From Steromphala cineraria (Eukaryota; Mollusca; Gastropoda; Trochida; Trochidae), in the NCBI GenBank assembly GCA_916613615.1, contig OU744724.1, positions 19,330,171 through 19,394,170 of the forward strand: a stretch of 64,000 nt of DNA. The letters run 5' to 3'. The notes under the pieces were generated by a model, which had not been told where the DNA came from, did not search any database, and saw only the letters and a list, made by a program, of their open reading frames with translations. Numbering within the stretch: position 1 is the stretch's first letter; each line of letters starts with the position of its first letter. Shown here in pieces: positions 60,201 to 63,200 of this stretch. Both the position numbers and the translations under genes were made by a program.

Positions 60201-63200
60201 TAAAGGAGATCACTTCCTCTGATTCTCAACCTCAAACAGTCAAAGTCAAAGTAAGATCTGAAGACCAACACACTGAAGACACGAGACCACCTGATGCCAG
60301 TCGAACAGCAGATGTCCACCAAACACAAGATCAGCTTGCATCTGTTGATCAGAAGGTTTCTCCCTCTGTTGAAGTTCATGAACCAGATAGTCAAGTCAGA
60401 ATAAGACCTGTATTGGAGAAAAGGGAAGAACTCCCTGACACAGGGACACCAAATGTAAGACAAACAGCTGATGGCAACACCTCATCACATCAACTAGACT
60501 CTGTTGTAAATGAATCAACTCCCTCTGGTGATTTATATGAACAAGACAAACCAGTCACAATCAGAGCTGTATCAGAAGAAAGGGAAAAAGACAGACACAA
60601 AGTAGAGGCAAGACCAAGTGATGTCAGGCAAACAGCAGATGGTCACCACTCACCAGAGAAACTTGACTTGGTCAGCAATACAAAATCAAACATGGTGAGT
60701 GGTGAGGTATTGATGAAGACAGTTACAGGTACACTACCACCATCAATAAACATGGACTACTTGAATGGGGGAACCAGCATGCAAAGACCGAAAGACAAGG
60801 ACTCATCGTATACTCCTAGTCAAGCTGTGAAGGATAAAATAGCAGAGGAGCAAAGAAGAATACCAGCTGAAGACTTTGAAGGACGTGAATCAGGTGTTTT
60901 TTCAAGCAAAGACACTACAGACAGTTTTAATGAACCAGCCCCATTGGATACATTCAAAGTTTCTGAGTATGAAATCGGCATTGTATCTTGTCCGGTTGGC
61001 GACATCAGGAAGGAACCAGGTTCTGAACATTTGCGACATCAAGAACAAGGACATACTGGCCTAAGTCTCCAAGACTCTTTGACCACCCCTCCTGTTTTTC
61101 TGGAAGAAAGACAAGGAAATCAACAGCTTCTTCCTGGTAGATCAACGACCAGTGACAGAGGAACAGTGACACAACAGCAGTCAGTTTCTAAACAAACAAA
61201 GACTCCAACAGCTTTCCAAACTAACATTTCTGATCATGCCTATGAACCTCAATCTCACCATTCATTGTCAAGAACTTCAAATTCGAAAGACACTGGAACA
61301 CAGACAAGCAAAACAGGGGTTGAGTCAGATGACTTAGAAAATTATGAGGATGTCCTTTTGATACAGGGAGTAAGCAGCTTATCCAAGGCTTCACAGACTG
61401 ATATTGATCATCAAGACCAGAGCTTCTCTGGAAGAACACATGTGGATCAGACACAACCATTGTCAGTTTTGCAGCAACAACAAAGTCACACAAACAACAG
61501 ACTTTTGCAACATGAGGATTCAGGTATTGGCTCATCAGTGATGTCACTTTCTGTGTTATCTTCATCTTTGAGAAATCTTAATGTTGTGAACTCTGAAACT
61601 CAGACTGAATCTGACTCTTTGCAACTAATTCCAAGCTCACTCAACTCATACCCTGTTGATTCTTACGTGCAAACATCAGATTATGAGGCTACAGCTACCT
61701 TTGATGTTGAACCAAATGAGAGTGGCAATTTCATAAAGACATGGTTGTCAGATGCTGAAAGACTAACATATGATACCATGACAGATATTGATGACAGACA
61801 ATTGGAAGGTAGACCTAGTGTAATGGTTGATGTGAGCTTGGAGACGGAGCCAAGTTTGCATCAAAACAGAGTTATCTCTTCAGAATCTTTGTCCTCGATG
61901 ACAACTCCAAATTACCTGACTGTTGATAAGTGCCTGCAGACAAGTTTTGATTCAGATGAGTCAGAAAGCAATACCAGTGTAAGCACTTCCACCATTCTCA
62001 GGCCTAGGTACGTTACCAACAACATGCAAACAGAATCTACAAGGTTAGGCTCAGTGACTTCACTAACACAGACAACAGATAATGATGTGTATAACCAAGT
62101 TTCAAGGGCAATTCAAGTTGATCATGAAATTCTCCCAGAACTTGGAAATGGCCCTGAGGTCATTAGTCAAGAATGCCAAACTGATATTGAAATGCAAAGT
62201 GCTGATTTAACATTTGATGCAAGTTCAGAATCATCAAGTAGAAGGACTATTGGGGCAACTTTGAAAGACTCATCCGTAGATGAAGGAAATGATGTATTAC
62301 TTTTGCATCAACAGTTAAGGACAAACAGACATGTAGAAGTTCAGCAAAGCTCAAAGATGTCATCATCAAGGACTGATTGTGGATCCCAAACAACAAAGTT
62401 TTCTCCCAACTCCTCATCAACCTCCAGCAGCTTGTCCCCAGTGACTGTTATAGAGCAGAATGGTTTCAGCACACACACTGAAGAGACAGGTGCTCTGAGG
62501 ACTCCGAGAAACTTGCTGCATGGAGACCAAGCCTCTCAAACTTGTGAAACCAATGAAAAAATGACGCAAGTGATCGAAGACGATGAAGAGAAAGAGATGG
62601 ATGTAAGCACAGATACTTCTGATCTTTTCAACGACTTTCAATCTCAAACAGACCTTCCATCAGATGAATTTCAGCAATATTCTGAAAAAGAGTCATTACC
62701 TGCCACTTCCTCACACAGTACTGATTCAAATAGAAGGGAGTCTGGTCTTAAGACGTTTACAGGACAGCATGAAAGAGAAGAAGTGACATCCAACATGGAT
62801 GAAGTAGAATTGACTTTGCAGGATATCAATAACAGTTTTTCTGCTTTTGAGGATGCTATTGATGATGTTTTGAGTGACTCAAGTACCACCAAAGATGACA
62901 GCAACCACAGTTCATCTCCAAACACATCAAATAAGAAGAATGTCAGCAAAATAAAATATATCAGCAAAGGGGTCGGAGCAATTGTTGATAGTTCTGATGA
63001 GTTTACTCAAACTGACAATGAAGATTCAATGTATGAGTCAAGTTTCAATAGTGACATGCGCAGCACCTCAGTAATGACCTTATCTAGTGGTAGAATACAC
63101 TCAGAGTTAGAGAGACTGGAAAAGGAAAGGATTGAGATCATTGAACTGTTGTCTCTCAACTACTTGCCATCCAGCCTTACTGTTGAACTACTTGAAGCAA

